Of a stretch of 64,000 nt of DNA, positions 17,874-26,751 are shown piece by piece (within the stretch, counting starts at the first letter, position 1; the number at the start of each line of letters is the position of its first letter). The notes beneath the pieces are model-generated. The model was not told where the DNA came from. It ran no database searches and saw only the letters and a list, made by a program, of their open reading frames with translations. Made by a program: the position numbers and the translations under genes. The DNA comes from Nitrosopumilaceae archaeon (GTDB lineage: Archaea > Thermoproteota > Nitrososphaeria > Nitrososphaerales > Nitrosopumilaceae): the NCBI GenBank assembly GCA_028279545.1, contig JANQNN010000008.1, positions 1 through 64,000 on the forward strand. Direction: 5' to 3'.

Positions 17874-19301
17874 TCTAGGATTATAATTTTGGTGCAGAAC
17901 CTGAAAGGTTTTCAAATTAACCATTAAGGCAATTCCTGGATTTGGAACCATTCCCACACTTGCCTGAAAAGGGGTTTGATTTTGCCAAGAACCAGAGTTT
18001 ATCAACAAAATTCCTTTGTACATATCTAATTGGGCTCGATGAACATGTCCTACATGAAAGACATCTGGAATTTCCTCTATTACCATCAGATCCTCTACCT
18101 CGGGAGCAATGGGAGTCTGGCTACCATAAATTGGACTTAGGTGTCTGGCTTTTAGAAGATGCTTCATGACATTAGTGGGACTATCGTAACTCAAACCTGG
18201 TGTTGTTTTTACAATATCGTCAATGCTTTGCCCATGATACATCAAAACTTTAACTCCATTTAATGAGACTACGGCTGGATTTCCAACCATTACCACGTTA
18301 TCTTTTTCCCATAATCTAGAGTTGAATTTTTTTGGTATAGCAGGTTGTGGTAATGCTCGTCTTCCTGGATCATGATTTCCAGGCATTATGAAAATTTTGA
18401 TATAATCTGGAATTTTATCAATTAAACTAGCTAATTTTTCTAGTTGTTCATCGGTTGTTTTGCATACAAGCTCTTTGTCTTGATTTGGGTATATCCCAAC
18501 CCCATCTACTACGTCACCACAAATTAAAACAAATCGGACTTTTCGAGCAACTGAATCAGGACTAGATAACCAAGAAACCAACTCATTGAATTCCTCCTCC
18601 ATGAAATATTTACTTCCAATATGCAAGTCTGAAAGAAACAATGCAAATGTTTCAGATTCAGATCTATTGGAGCTCTGGTCTGGAATATCAGGAGAAATTA
18701 AATCCTTTATAATAAATCCAGAATTTTTTCCAACACCCAAGCGAGCCATTACAAATTGATCACTTAGTAACGAATCAGCAGTTTTCTGTAATTCATTATC
18801 AAAAATAATCCCATCTACCGTACCTGAGGGATCCTCCAAAACTAAATTCGTGACTTTTCTTTGGCTATTTCTTGAAGTGACCAGGCCACACACATACACA
18901 TCCTCATCTAATTTTGCGGTCTTTATTGACGCAATAGATTTTATCATTTTTGACTCTGGTCTATCTGAAATAATTTTTTTGAGTTTTTTAAAACGGCTAG
19001 AGAATAGTGAATTGTAACCACTTATCCCTTCAGCACTGGTAACCTTTGAGGTTGGGTCAAAAAGTACTTTATACTCACTTTGAAGATCTTTATCTTCTTT
19101 AATTCCAAAATAGTCTTCTAAATCATCTTGATTTATTTGAAACAGTTTTTGTTTTGTTTTTTCTCGTACAATTTCCTTTATTATTTTCTCAAGCTTTTTT
19201 GTATCAACGTTTTCCAAGAATTCAAATGCGTTTGGATGAATCTGAAATCCTTTATTCAACGCATAATCTAAAGCAAAGGTTAATTCTTTTTTCAACATCA
19301 T
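17850..19301 (-). CDS. polB: DNA polymerase II (family D) small subunit DP1
   Basis: 483 residues. The 3'-5' exonuclease and structural partner of DP2. An N-terminal helical domain and an OB fold (about 115-195) precede a calcineurin-like phosphoesterase domain. All Mre11-type metal motifs are intact: SDLHIGS, CGDVVDG, PGNHD, MYHGQS and VGHVHRA, so the nuclease should be active. Convergent with cdc6 and overlapping it by 24 bases. Confidence 0.95.
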   Translation of the reverse strand: MMLKKELTFALDYALNKGFQIHPNAFEFLENVDTKKLEKIIKEIVREKTKQKLFQINQDDLEDYFGIKEDKDLQSEYKVLFDPTSKVTSAEGISGYNSLFSSRFKKLKKIISDRPESKMIKSIASIKTAKLDEDVYVCGLVTSRNSQRKVTNLVLEDPSGTVDGIIFDNELQKTADSLLSDQFVMARLGVGKNSGFIIKDLISPDIPDQSSNRSESETFALFLSDLHIGSKYFMEEEFNELVSWLSSPDSVARKVRFVLICGDVVDGVGIYPNQDKELVCKTTDEQLEKLASLIDKIPDYIKIFIMPGNHDPGRRALPQPAIPKKFNSRLWEKDNVVMVGNPAVVSLNGVKVLMYHGQSIDDIVKTTPGLSYDSPTNVMKHLLKARHLSPIYGSQTPIAPEVEDLMVIEEIPDVFHVGHVHRAQLDMYKGILLINSGSWQNQTPFQASVGMVPNPGIALMVNLKTFQVLHQNYNPRLDNILQS

Positions 19302-19373
19302 AAAACATTTTTTGGTTTAATTAAATCTGCGCCTGCACCCAACCCTCAAATATCGTAAATAAAAAATTGAACC

Positions 19374-19910
19374 ATGTTAAATAATCGAATTTTTCTTTTT
19401 TTTGTATTTATGGGGTTGTTTACTGCAGCCTTTCAACTTGGTTCAATGTCAGAAGTAAGTGAAGAGGATGCAAATATCTTCATGGAGGAATTTGAAAAAC
19501 TAGTAGAAGGTATTGATGGAATGGGAATTTTTCTTCACAATTCTGGTATTGCATTGCCAATGTTTATTCCAGGCTTTGGGGTTGCATGGGGATTTTTTTC
19601 CGCCTGGTCAACTGGTTTTGCATTCGCAGCCATAGTTACCTTAACTCCAGAATTAGCTGAAATACCCCCAATTGCTATTCTTTACCTTTCTCCTTTTGGA
19701 ATAATGGAACTTACTGCCTACTCTTTAGCGACCTCTAGAAGTTTTATTTTAATAAAAAAAATTGTTAAAAAATCAAACCTCACTCCCTCCTTAAAACCAA
19801 CCTTAATTGAAATTGGAATTGTAGTTGGTCTTTTGCTGGCTGGTGGATTTTTAGAAGATTATATGATAAAACTTTCAATGGAGGAAGGTCTAGAACTTCC
19901 TGGTTTCTAG
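19374..19910 (+). CDS. SpoIIM/DUF95-like membrane protein
   Basis: 178 residues with TM segments at about 5-22, 65-100, 100-125 and 145-165. The pattern of a long loop after TM1, HNSGIALPMFIPGFGVAWG, then LSPFGIMELTAYSLA, resembles the stage II sporulation protein M family, which archaea carry without sporulation. Function in archaea unknown. Confidence 0.65.
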   Translation: MLNNRIFLFFVFMGLFTAAFQLGSMSEVSEEDANIFMEEFEKLVEGIDGMGIFLHNSGIALPMFIPGFGVAWGFFSAWSTGFAFAAIVTLTPELAEIPPIAILYLSPFGIMELTAYSLATSRSFILIKKIVKKSNLTPSLKPTLIEIGIVVGLLLAGGFLEDYMIKLSMEEGLELPGF

Positions 19911-19962
19911 TTTTAACTCCAAATTTATTAAAAAGTAATTTTTAAAATTTTTTCTCAAATAA

Positions 19963-19982
19963 TTTGAAATTATTATTTCAAA
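19963..19982. repeat. 8-bp inverted repeat
   Basis: TTTGAAAT-TATT-ATTTCAAA, a perfect palindromic pair with a 4-base spacer between the SpoIIM-like gene and the small zinc-ribbon gene. Could be an operator or part of a terminator. Confidence 0.35.
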
Positions 19983-20048
19983 TAGCGATCAAAAAACCAT
20001 AGTAACAATTCTGCGCATTCTTTAAATGAAAAAACCGTAATTTTGGTC

Positions 20049-20186
20049 ATGGGGGGAACGAATTCTATCCGATGTTCTAATTGCAATGAAGTTATTGATA
20101 CCCAATCGCAAGTAGAAGATTTGTTCGGCACTCAAAACAACAGTTACCTGATTCTGGTTAGGTCTTGGTGTAAAAAGTGCCGATAA
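20049..20186 (+). CDS. Small zinc-ribbon-like protein
   Basis: 45 residues from ATG at 20049. CSNC at residues 9-12 and CKKC at 41-44 would make a four-Cys zinc site separated by a 28-residue loop. Too short for usual ORF cut-offs. It lies alone between two plus-strand genes. The Cys spacing makes chance translation unlikely, but the family is not recognised. Confidence 0.6.
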   Translation: MGGTNSIRCSNCNEVIDTQSQVEDLFGTQNNSYLILVRSWCKKCR

Positions 20187-20283
20187 CGGTATTTTTTGTT
20201 CAGCTGTGTGTTTAGATATTCTATTTCTTACATCTAAAAAAATTTAGCATTAAATTATAAACCAAATTATAATAAAACCAAAT

Positions 20284-21210
20284 GTGAAATTAGCGATTTT
20301 AGGACTTTTATCTTTGCTTGTAGCATCCTCTGGATTGTTAATGAATAATGCATTTGGAGAGGTAAGTGAAAATTCCTCTTACCACCTGGAAGGTTCAGGT
20401 TTTGCTGCTACTGAAGAAATTATTCGACATTCAGCAATTGATATGGCTTTTACATCTCACCAAAAGTCCGGAAGTAGTATCGATATTTTGATTGAAGATG
20501 GATTTATCACATTGGATAATCAAGAATTTGAAATATCTGAACTTGAAGGAAAGTTTCTTCGTGAGGGGCGATATATTCGAATTAATGGAAATGTTGATGG
20601 CTCAGACGGATTTGAAACCAAAATTAGTTTTTTTGGACGCCTAGTTGAAGAAAGTAAGGAAGCTGCAATCTATGGTTTTACAGGTAGAATAACTACAACT
20701 GACAATTCCTACAAAATTATCTATACTGCAAAACTTTCCCAATTAGCCAAAATAACTGAAACAAACGAAATAAGTTTTGAAGACAAAACTATTTCAATTC
20801 GCATTCTTCCTGGAGCCTCAAATCAAGGAGTAGCAAGTAGTTATATCCCAAGTGGTGATACTAGAGAACCTAGAATTGGAGACAATCAGATAAGATTTAG
20901 CTATTTTTCTGAAGATAGGATTTCTATTGAACCTGGAGCAACGATTACTTTCGTAAATGAGGATGATGTTTCTCATAATATTATAAGTGGAAAAGAAAAT
21001 TATGGTGATCGTTACAACCCTTTTACTCCAGACGGTAGAGTCGCAACTGGAGAAATTTTGCCAGGAGAAACATCTAACATTACCTTTGATGAAATGGGTT
21101 TTTACAGATTATATGATCCTGCATATCCTTGGATGAAAATAATTGTTTACTCATTTCCAACTGTAGATAATGTTTATCTGGGTACAACCACCAATCAACA
21201 GGGAAATTAA
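20284..21210 (+). CDS. Secreted protein with degenerate cupredoxin domain
   Basis: 308 residues from GTG. A signal peptide covers about 1-25. Residues about 40-170 are a beta-rich domain of unknown family. Residues 200-290 align with plastocyanin-like domains, including a VSHN motif and a YPWM end. Compared with the cupredoxin at the window start (FCMVHPWM), the Cys ligand is Asp278 and the second His is Tyr281; only H231 and M284 remain. A type-1 copper site is therefore unlikely. The stop overlaps the convergent cbiE gene by 4 bases. Confidence 0.75.
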   Translation: MKLAILGLLSLLVASSGLLMNNAFGEVSENSSYHLEGSGFAATEEIIRHSAIDMAFTSHQKSGSSIDILIEDGFITLDNQEFEISELEGKFLREGRYIRINGNVDGSDGFETKISFFGRLVEESKEAAIYGFTGRITTTDNSYKIIYTAKLSQLAKITETNEISFEDKTISIRILPGASNQGVASSYIPSGDTREPRIGDNQIRFSYFSEDRISIEPGATITFVNEDDVSHNIISGKENYGDRYNPFTPDGRVATGEILPGETSNITFDEMGFYRLYDPAYPWMKIIVYSFPTVDNVYLGTTTNQQGN

Positions 21211-21923
21211 TTTTCCCACTGCCATCTATAATTCATGTAGGAATCTAATTTATTTTGATTGAAAACCATTACTGATAAATCAGAAAAATTCTTTCCTTCC
21301 AAGTCTTTTACTGTACCAATGAAGCTAGTTTCATTTTCAGTAGTTAACTCCTCATACACATGAACTTTTATTTTTTCTGTTTGAAAATTATTTTTTCTAA
21401 GATACCGTGCGATTTCAGAAGGCATAAAGTGCTTTTCAGGTTTATTGGGCCAAGGTCTTGGAATTAAAATTACACTATATCCATCAATCAAAGCTTTTTG
21501 TAATTCTAATTTTTTTTCTTCAATTGAACTTGTAACATGCATAGTGATTACCTTAGATTTATCCATAGGAACTTGCGCTTTTGAGGCTGCTACTTGAATT
21601 GAACTTATTCCTGGAATAATTTCTACCTCTCCAAAAATTTCAATTAATCTATCTACTACTTCGGACTCTGAAAAATTTACATCTCCTGTAAATGGAATTA
21701 CTAAAGAACGATCACCTAAAACCGGTATAATTTTTTGATAAACTTCTTCTTGATTACTCATTGTTATCTCATGAATTTCTTTACCCTCTAAGAGATTTTG
21801 AATAGTTTTTAATGTGAACTTGTATCCGACAACAATATCTGAATTTTGAATTATTTCACTTACAATTTTTGTAACAAAACGTGGTGAACCTGGTCCCACA
21901 CCAACAGCATAAACTTTAGCCAA
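21207..21923 (-). CDS. cbiE: Cobalt-precorrin-7 C5-methyltransferase
   Basis: 238 residues of the uroporphyrin-III/precorrin methylase fold. The N-terminal VGVGPGSPRFVT is the SAM-binding loop, IPGISSIQVAASK follows in the middle. Overall similarity is to CbiE/CobL-N. It acts in the corrin ring stage of cobalamin synthesis and lies apart from the cbiT-cbiL-cbiF cluster at 59559-61664. Confidence 0.82.
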   Translation of the reverse strand: MAKVYAVGVGPGSPRFVTKIVSEIIQNSDIVVGYKFTLKTIQNLLEGKEIHEITMSNQEEVYQKIIPVLGDRSLVIPFTGDVNFSESEVVDRLIEIFGEVEIIPGISSIQVAASKAQVPMDKSKVITMHVTSSIEEKKLELQKALIDGYSVILIPRPWPNKPEKHFMPSEIARYLRKNNFQTEKIKVHVYEELTTENETSFIGTVKDLEGKNFSDLSVMVFNQNKLDSYMNYRWQWEN

Positions 21924-21925
21924 TC

Positions 21926-22426
21926 TTATCTCGTAATTTTTTGTCTATTTTTAATATACTGCACAAAAGGCTCCCAATCCACTCGCATGTATTTCATAGG
22001 TTCCTTTGCTGGATATTTTACCCAATCTTGTGCGATTGAATACTGGTGTTTTTCGTGTTTTCCATTTTTTTCATATTCCATAAATAAAACACTTCCCCAA
22101 TCCTTTTCTTTGTGTGAAATATCCAAAATATCATCAAATCCTAATTCAACATTTTTTTCATTTTCCAAATCTTCCTTTAGTGAATTTTCATCATACCCAT
22201 CATGTGTCATCATAATACTTTTTGATTTTAGAAAATGGAGCGTTTGTCGTTGTCTTATTGCCTCCCACCATTTCTTTTTTGATTCAGTTTTATGGACGAA
22301 CATTAAATGTTTGTCAGTTAAAACAAGCATTCCTTCTCGTCCTCCAATTGAAAAGAATTTTTTTTGTTCTCTCCATACTGAAACAACATGTGCCTGAATC
22401 TTTTCCTCAGGGGTCATAACTATCAA
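21926..22426 (-). CDS. Hypothetical protein, PH/GRAM-like N-terminus
   Basis: 166 residues, soluble and charged. GGREGMLVLTDKHLMFVHK near residue 28 looks like the core strand pair of a PH/GRAM-like domain, but this is a weak inference. It starts just upstream of cbiE (3-base gap) and may be cotranscribed with it. Confidence 0.55.
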   Translation of the reverse strand: MIVMTPEEKIQAHVVSVWREQKKFFSIGGREGMLVLTDKHLMFVHKTESKKKWWEAIRQRQTLHFLKSKSIMMTHDGYDENSLKEDLENEKNVELGFDDILDISHKEKDWGSVLFMEYEKNGKHEKHQYSIAQDWVKYPAKEPMKYMRVDWEPFVQYIKNRQKITR

Positions 22427-22489
22427 TAAAACTAACTTTTTAAAAACTAATACAATTAGCTTTTAAGGAGGATAACTTACCAAATTTCG

Positions 22490-24022
22490 TTGAAAAGAGT
22501 TCTAATTTTCTTTACCCTTGCTATTATTTTAATTTCAATTCAAAATCAATCGTTTGCTCAATCTGAGGATAAGCTTGTAGTTTTGGAGACAAGTCAAGGA
22601 AAAATTGTAATTGAATTTTTTCCTGAAGATGCACCCAAACATGTTGCTAATTTTTTGAACTTAACTGAAAGTGGGTTTTATGATGGAGTGCTTTTTCATA
22701 GAATAATTCCTGGATTTATGATTCAAGGAGGAGATCCCAACACGAAAAATTCTGATAATAGCACTTGGGGATTAGGGGGCCCAGACACTTCAGTTGATGC
22801 AGAGTTTAATTCAATAAAACATAACCGTGGGATAGTCTCAATGGCAAGATCACAAGATCCTAACAGCGGAGGTTCACAATTCTTTATTGTTCATCAAAAT
22901 TCCAATTTCTTAGATCAGCAATATACTGTATTTGGAAGAATTGTAACTGATGAAAGTTTTGAAACACTTGATAAAATTGCATCATTAGAGACTGGTCAAA
23001 GAGATATTCCAGTAAATACCGATGAGGCAAAAATTACAAAAGCTATTTCTGTTAATCGTTCTGAAGTTGCAGATTTACTAACTTTAGACGAACCTGAAAG
23101 AGTAACAGAAACGATGGATGTTACAGAACAACCAATTGAAGAAATGGGAAGTCAAATGTTTGAAAATGAAGCCTTAGATGTTGCATTTAGCGCACCTGAG
23201 GGTTGGGCTTTACAACAACCACCTAAAACTGACGAAAACACACCCGATGTTGTTGCAGTAGGACCAAAAGTTGGCGATATCAACCCTGTAATTTCTCTTA
23301 GAGTTTTTGATAAGGAAGGAAAAACACTTGATGATTTTATTCAGGAAAAAAATGAATTATTACAGGAAGTGGTAGATGGCGGTACCCTTGAAATTATTTC
23401 TCAAGAAGAGACTATCATAAATGGAAAAAAGGCCTATGTTACTAATGCCAAGGGAGTTTTCCAAACAGGTGACCTAACATTAAATGTACAATTTAGGGAG
23501 ACTACAATTTCTGGACCTGAAAAATTTTACACTTTTGCATATAGTAATGGTATAGATGATTTTAACAGCCAACTTGCAAGATTTGATGATTCTCTTGAAT
23601 CTTTCAAAGTATTATCAGAGCCAACCCAACAGAGTGGGGATAATTTTATGGGTGAAGGGGGAGGTTGTCTAATTGCAACTGCCACCTTTGATTCAGAACT
23701 TGCACCTCAAGTACAACAATTAAGGGAATTAAGAGACAATACAATTCTCTCAACAAAATCAGGAACTGAATTTATGTCTGGGTTTAACGAGCTATACTAT
23801 TCATTCTCACCAACAATTGCAGATCTTGAACGTGAACATCCAATTTTTAAAGAAACAGTAAAACTCGCCATTACTCCAATGTTAACATCATTTTCTCTTC
23901 TAAATTATGTCAACATTGATACAGAAGAAGAAATGTTGGGATATGGAATTGGAATTATTATGATGAATGTGGGGATGTATTTTGTTGCACCAGCAATTCT
24001 AATTCAAAGATTTAGAAAATAA
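22490..24022 (+). CDS. Secreted cyclophilin-type peptidyl-prolyl isomerase with CFI-box tail
   Basis: 510 residues from TTG. A signal peptide covers 1-24. Residues 27-195 are a cyclophilin with FHRIIPGFMIQGGDP and GSQFFIVH, the catalytic Arg and Gln segments. Residues about 210-375 are a second globular domain resembling PsbP-like or lipoprotein folds. From residue 390 the tail reads GGGCLIATATFDSELAPQ, then helices and a TM segment near 488-505. This tail matches that of the cupredoxin-propeller protein at 1-1629. Likely an extracytoplasmic, membrane-anchored folding factor. The GGAGG at 22467 is 17 bases away, too far to serve as ribosome site. Confidence 0.85.
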   Translation: MKRVLIFFTLAIILISIQNQSFAQSEDKLVVLETSQGKIVIEFFPEDAPKHVANFLNLTESGFYDGVLFHRIIPGFMIQGGDPNTKNSDNSTWGLGGPDTSVDAEFNSIKHNRGIVSMARSQDPNSGGSQFFIVHQNSNFLDQQYTVFGRIVTDESFETLDKIASLETGQRDIPVNTDEAKITKAISVNRSEVADLLTLDEPERVTETMDVTEQPIEEMGSQMFENEALDVAFSAPEGWALQQPPKTDENTPDVVAVGPKVGDINPVISLRVFDKEGKTLDDFIQEKNELLQEVVDGGTLEIISQEETIINGKKAYVTNAKGVFQTGDLTLNVQFRETTISGPEKFYTFAYSNGIDDFNSQLARFDDSLESFKVLSEPTQQSGDNFMGEGGGCLIATATFDSELAPQVQQLRELRDNTILSTKSGTEFMSGFNELYYSFSPTIADLEREHPIFKETVKLAITPMLTSFSLLNYVNIDTEEEMLGYGIGIIMMNVGMYFVAPAILIQRFRK

Positions 24023-24033
24023 AATAAATTTTC

Positions 24034-25386
24034 TTACCAAACATCGTCTACTTCATCAAGAACCTTGTACTCCTTTGATGTTTCTTTATCTACAAACTTT
24101 AGTCGTGAAATGTCTCTATCAAAAAACAAATCGATTGTCCAATCTAATAAAACTCTTAGTCGTTTGTCCCACTTTGGGATTTTCGAAATGTATACATTTC
24201 TCCACAATGCCCAAGCCCAAATTCCACTAATATTCATTCCAAAAAAGGAAGCAACCCCATTTCTTTTTCCAATAATTGCCATTTGTCCCCTAGATTGATA
24301 TTCAAATTTCTTCTTGTCTTTGTTTCTTATTAGGGAGTACAAATTGTAAGAAGCAATTTTTGCTTGAGCTTCTGCTAGTTGTGCAGTAGGGGGAAATGGT
24401 TTTTGAGTTTCAGGATCTATAAAAAGAGCACAATCCCCAACTGCAAAAACTCCTGGAAAATCTTGCACTTCTAAAAAATCATTTATGATTATTTTTCCTC
24501 TTTCAGTTTTGAACATGGACCTCTTTATGGTATTTACAGGTGTTACCCCTGCAGTCCAAATCATAGTTTTAGTTTGAATTGCCTCTTCTTCAAAATCATC
24601 TTCATCTGAATTATTTTTTATTTTTTTCATCCTTATTTCATTTCCATCAAAACTAGTCACTGCTGTTTTCAATTTAATATCAATACCATTTCTTGTTAAC
24701 AAATTGTGGGCAAACTTTGCTAATTTTTCACTAAACCCAGGTAAAATATTTGGAAGGGCTTCAAGAACTGTTACTTTAATTTCGTCCTCTTTGATGTTAG
24801 GATAAAATTTCCTAGCATCTAACAAAAAATCCATAATCTCACCAGCAGTTTCAATACCAGCAAATCCTCCTCCAACAATTACCAAATTTAGCAAACTCTT
24901 TTTTAGAATAGGATTGGTTTCATTTTCTGCCTGCTCAAGGATATCAATAATCCGATTGCGAACCGTCATTGCATCATTTAGGTTCTTCATTGTGTAGGAA
25001 TGTTTTTCGACATCACTCATTCCAAAAAAGTTTGTTTCACTTCCTAGAGATACTACAAGAAAATCATAATGAAGGGAAATCCCTCTCTTTTCTTTTGTTC
25101 CCCATAAATTCACAATTTTTCCGTAAGGGTCGATATTTTTTACTCGTCCTTCATAAAATGTAGTTTTTTTGAGAATAGTTCTGATGGGCATTACAATATG
25201 TCTTGTTGCTAACATTCCTGCTGCTACTTGGGGAAGCATAGGGGTGAATAAGAGAAAGTTATCTTCACTTACAAGGACGATTTCGACTTCCTCATCGTTT
25301 TTGAAGTATTTTTCAAGTTTTCTTGTACATTCTACTCCTCCATAACCCCCGCCTAAAATTACAATTCTTTTCCTATTTTTTACCAA
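24034..25386 (-). CDS. Type II NADH:quinone oxidoreductase-like flavoprotein
   Basis: 450 residues from TTG at 25386. Two dinucleotide-binding motifs, GGGYGGVECTR (FAD) near residue 13 and GGGFAGIETAGE (NADH) near 172, plus AVGDCALF. A C-terminal hydrophobic segment (MNISGIWAWALWRNVYISK) would dock it on the membrane. It would pass electrons from NADH to quinone without pumping protons. A TATA-like ATATATCC box 28 bases before TTG supports this start. Confidence 0.85.
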   Translation of the reverse strand: MVKNRKRIVILGGGYGGVECTRKLEKYFKNDEEVEIVLVSEDNFLLFTPMLPQVAAGMLATRHIVMPIRTILKKTTFYEGRVKNIDPYGKIVNLWGTKEKRGISLHYDFLVVSLGSETNFFGMSDVEKHSYTMKNLNDAMTVRNRIIDILEQAENETNPILKKSLLNLVIVGGGFAGIETAGEIMDFLLDARKFYPNIKEDEIKVTVLEALPNILPGFSEKLAKFAHNLLTRNGIDIKLKTAVTSFDGNEIRMKKIKNNSDEDDFEEEAIQTKTMIWTAGVTPVNTIKRSMFKTERGKIIINDFLEVQDFPGVFAVGDCALFIDPETQKPFPPTAQLAEAQAKIASYNLYSLIRNKDKKKFEYQSRGQMAIIGKRNGVASFFGMNISGIWAWALWRNVYISKIPKWDKRLRVLLDWTIDLFFDRDISRLKFVDKETSKEYKVLDEVDDVW

Positions 25387-25396
25387 TAGAACATAC

Positions 25397-25411
25397 CTCC
25401 TAAAACAGGAG
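25397..25411 (-). promoter_or_regulatory. Inverted repeat between TATA box and start of the NDH-2 gene
   Basis: CTCCT-AAAAC-AGGAG lies between the gatatatt box (about 25411-25418) and the TTG at 25386. A repressor here would cover the transcription start. Confidence 0.35.
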
Positions 25412-25453
25412 AATATATCCTATAAGATTGGTTTGAAATTAGAAATTTGACTT

Positions 25454-26107
25454 CTAGGCTGTTCGAATAATATCTGAATGAAGAATATCATAGGCCCTAG
25501 AAGCGTCTTTTTCGTTTAAAATCAATATGATATTTTCTTGGCTGAAAAAGGCGTTTACAAGCTCAATTCCGTTATCATGTAGGACTTCTGCTACGTAGGA
25601 AACTACGTCGGATTTGTTCTGTTCGGCAGGTATTGAAATTCTTATTTTTGCAAGTCCGGTGTTAAAAATGTCCTCTTGATTTGGAAGAGAATCGAAGATT
25701 CGGCGGATTCCTTCAACATCTTCAATAAGGAATCTAAATGAATCAGATGACCTAAAAAAATCATAATTACTTGTAATTTTAGAAAATTTGTCTAAAATTG
25801 TTAAAGGATCAATTCTTTGAGAATCGGTTCGGGAGAATTTAATGTCAATAATACCATCTGTAAGTGCTAATCTTGCATTTTTTAGAACGGCTTTTTCTTC
25901 TACTTCGTCTTTAACTACAAAGGAATCTGCATATCTTTTGATTGCCACCACTATGGTATTCAGATTTACTGGATTTCCTAGTATTTTTTGTACATCAGGC
26001 TGAATCTTTACTGCTAATGCAGTATAATTTATCAAATCCATTTTCATACAGTCAAAAATTGATCGATTTCTAGTAATGATCTCTCTTACTACCTCCGGAA
26101 CTGACAT
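25454..26107 (-). CDS. ACT-domain regulatory protein
   Basis: 217 residues from ATG 26107 (MSVPEVVREI); the frame also stays open to TTG 26122. A helical N-terminal 80 residues (IITRNRSIFDCMKMDLINYTAL) is followed by two beta-alpha-beta units resembling ACT domains; the last one (AKIRISIPAE...IELVNAFFSQENIILILNE) is the clearer. Ligand unknown, amino acids being usual. A TATATAA box on the minus strand 28 bases before ATG 26107 decides the start. Divergent from hsp20. Confidence 0.7.
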   Translation of the reverse strand: MSVPEVVREIITRNRSIFDCMKMDLINYTALAVKIQPDVQKILGNPVNLNTIVVAIKRYADSFVVKDEVEEKAVLKNARLALTDGIIDIKFSRTDSQRIDPLTILDKFSKITSNYDFFRSSDSFRFLIEDVEGIRRIFDSLPNQEDIFNTGLAKIRISIPAEQNKSDVVSYVAEVLHDNGIELVNAFFSQENIILILNEKDASRAYDILHSDIIRTA

Positions 26108-26131
26108 GCTATTTAGCCTCAATAATTAATA

Positions 26132-26142
26132 TTATATAATGT
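26132..26142 (-). promoter_or_regulatory. TATA box of the ACT-protein gene; copy 1 of an 11-base repeat
   Basis: Plus strand TTATATAATGT. Read on the minus strand, its TATATAA is centred 28 bases from ATG 26107. The identical 11-mer recurs at 26190-26200. Confidence 0.55.
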
Positions 26143-26189
26143 CAAATATATTTGCATTATGTAAAAAATCATGATATTGTAAGTAATAT

Positions 26190-26200
26190 TTATATAATGT
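26190..26200 (+). promoter_or_regulatory. TATA box of hsp20; copy 2 of an 11-base repeat
   Basis: TTATATAATGT, same sequence and orientation as at 26132-26142, offset 58 bases. The box is about 33 bases before the hsp20 ATG, leaving a leader of a few bases. A GTATTACATATAC stretch between box and ATG could hold an operator. Confidence 0.5.
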
Positions 26201-26227
26201 AATAGGTATTACATATACTAGATAAAT

Positions 26228-26725
26228 ATGACAATATTTGATGATGAATTCAACAAACTTTTCCGAAAAATGTCAAGCTCTTTTTTTGACACAGATGACA
26301 TTTTTGAGGAATTCAAAACTAAAGGAGCAACTGCGGGACCATTTTACTATGGTTACACTATGACCGTCGGGCCAGATGGAAAACCAGTGGTTAAAGAATA
26401 TGGAAACGTAAAACCTGGAATACTTCCAGCTTCCAATTCAAGAGAACCAATAGTGGATACTATTGTTGATGAAAAAGAAAATCTAGTCAAACTAGTAGCG
26501 GAAATGCCGGGAGTTGAAAAAACAGATGTAAAAGTTTTGGTACAAGGAAACTCTGTTAATATTTCTGCAGAACACGGTGAAAAGAAGTATCAAACAAGCG
26601 TTCCAATTTCTCATGAAGTCGACAAAGACTCTGCAAAAGCTTCTTACAAGAATGGTATCCTTGAGCTAGTCTTTAAACTCGCAAAAAAGGAAGAACCAAA
26701 AGGTAAAACCGTGGAGGTTGAATAA
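26228..26725 (+). CDS. hsp20: Small heat-shock protein, Hsp20 family
   Basis: 165 residues. The alpha-crystallin domain occupies about 75-165 (LVAEMPGVEKTDVKVLVQGNSV...ASYKNGILELVFKL), with the A-x-x-x-N-G-I-L-E-L signature. A Phe-rich N-terminal arm (FRKMSSSFFDTDDIF) is typical of the oligomerising region. It holds unfolded proteins without ATP. Only 26 bases separate it from cdc48, suggesting an hsp20-cdc48 quality-control operon. Confidence 0.9.
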   Translation: MTIFDDEFNKLFRKMSSSFFDTDDIFEEFKTKGATAGPFYYGYTMTVGPDGKPVVKEYGNVKPGILPASNSREPIVDTIVDEKENLVKLVAEMPGVEKTDVKVLVQGNSVNISAEHGEKKYQTSVPISHEVDKDSAKASYKNGILELVFKLAKKEEPKGKTVEVE

Positions 26726-26751
26726 ACCTCTTTTAATTTTTAGGTGATTAT

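Noticed and set aside
22465-22472. Shine-Dalgarno AAGGAGGA for the cyclophilin gene
   Set aside because: 17 bases from the TTG start, too far; the overlapping TTTTAA box as TATA for a leaderless start fits better.
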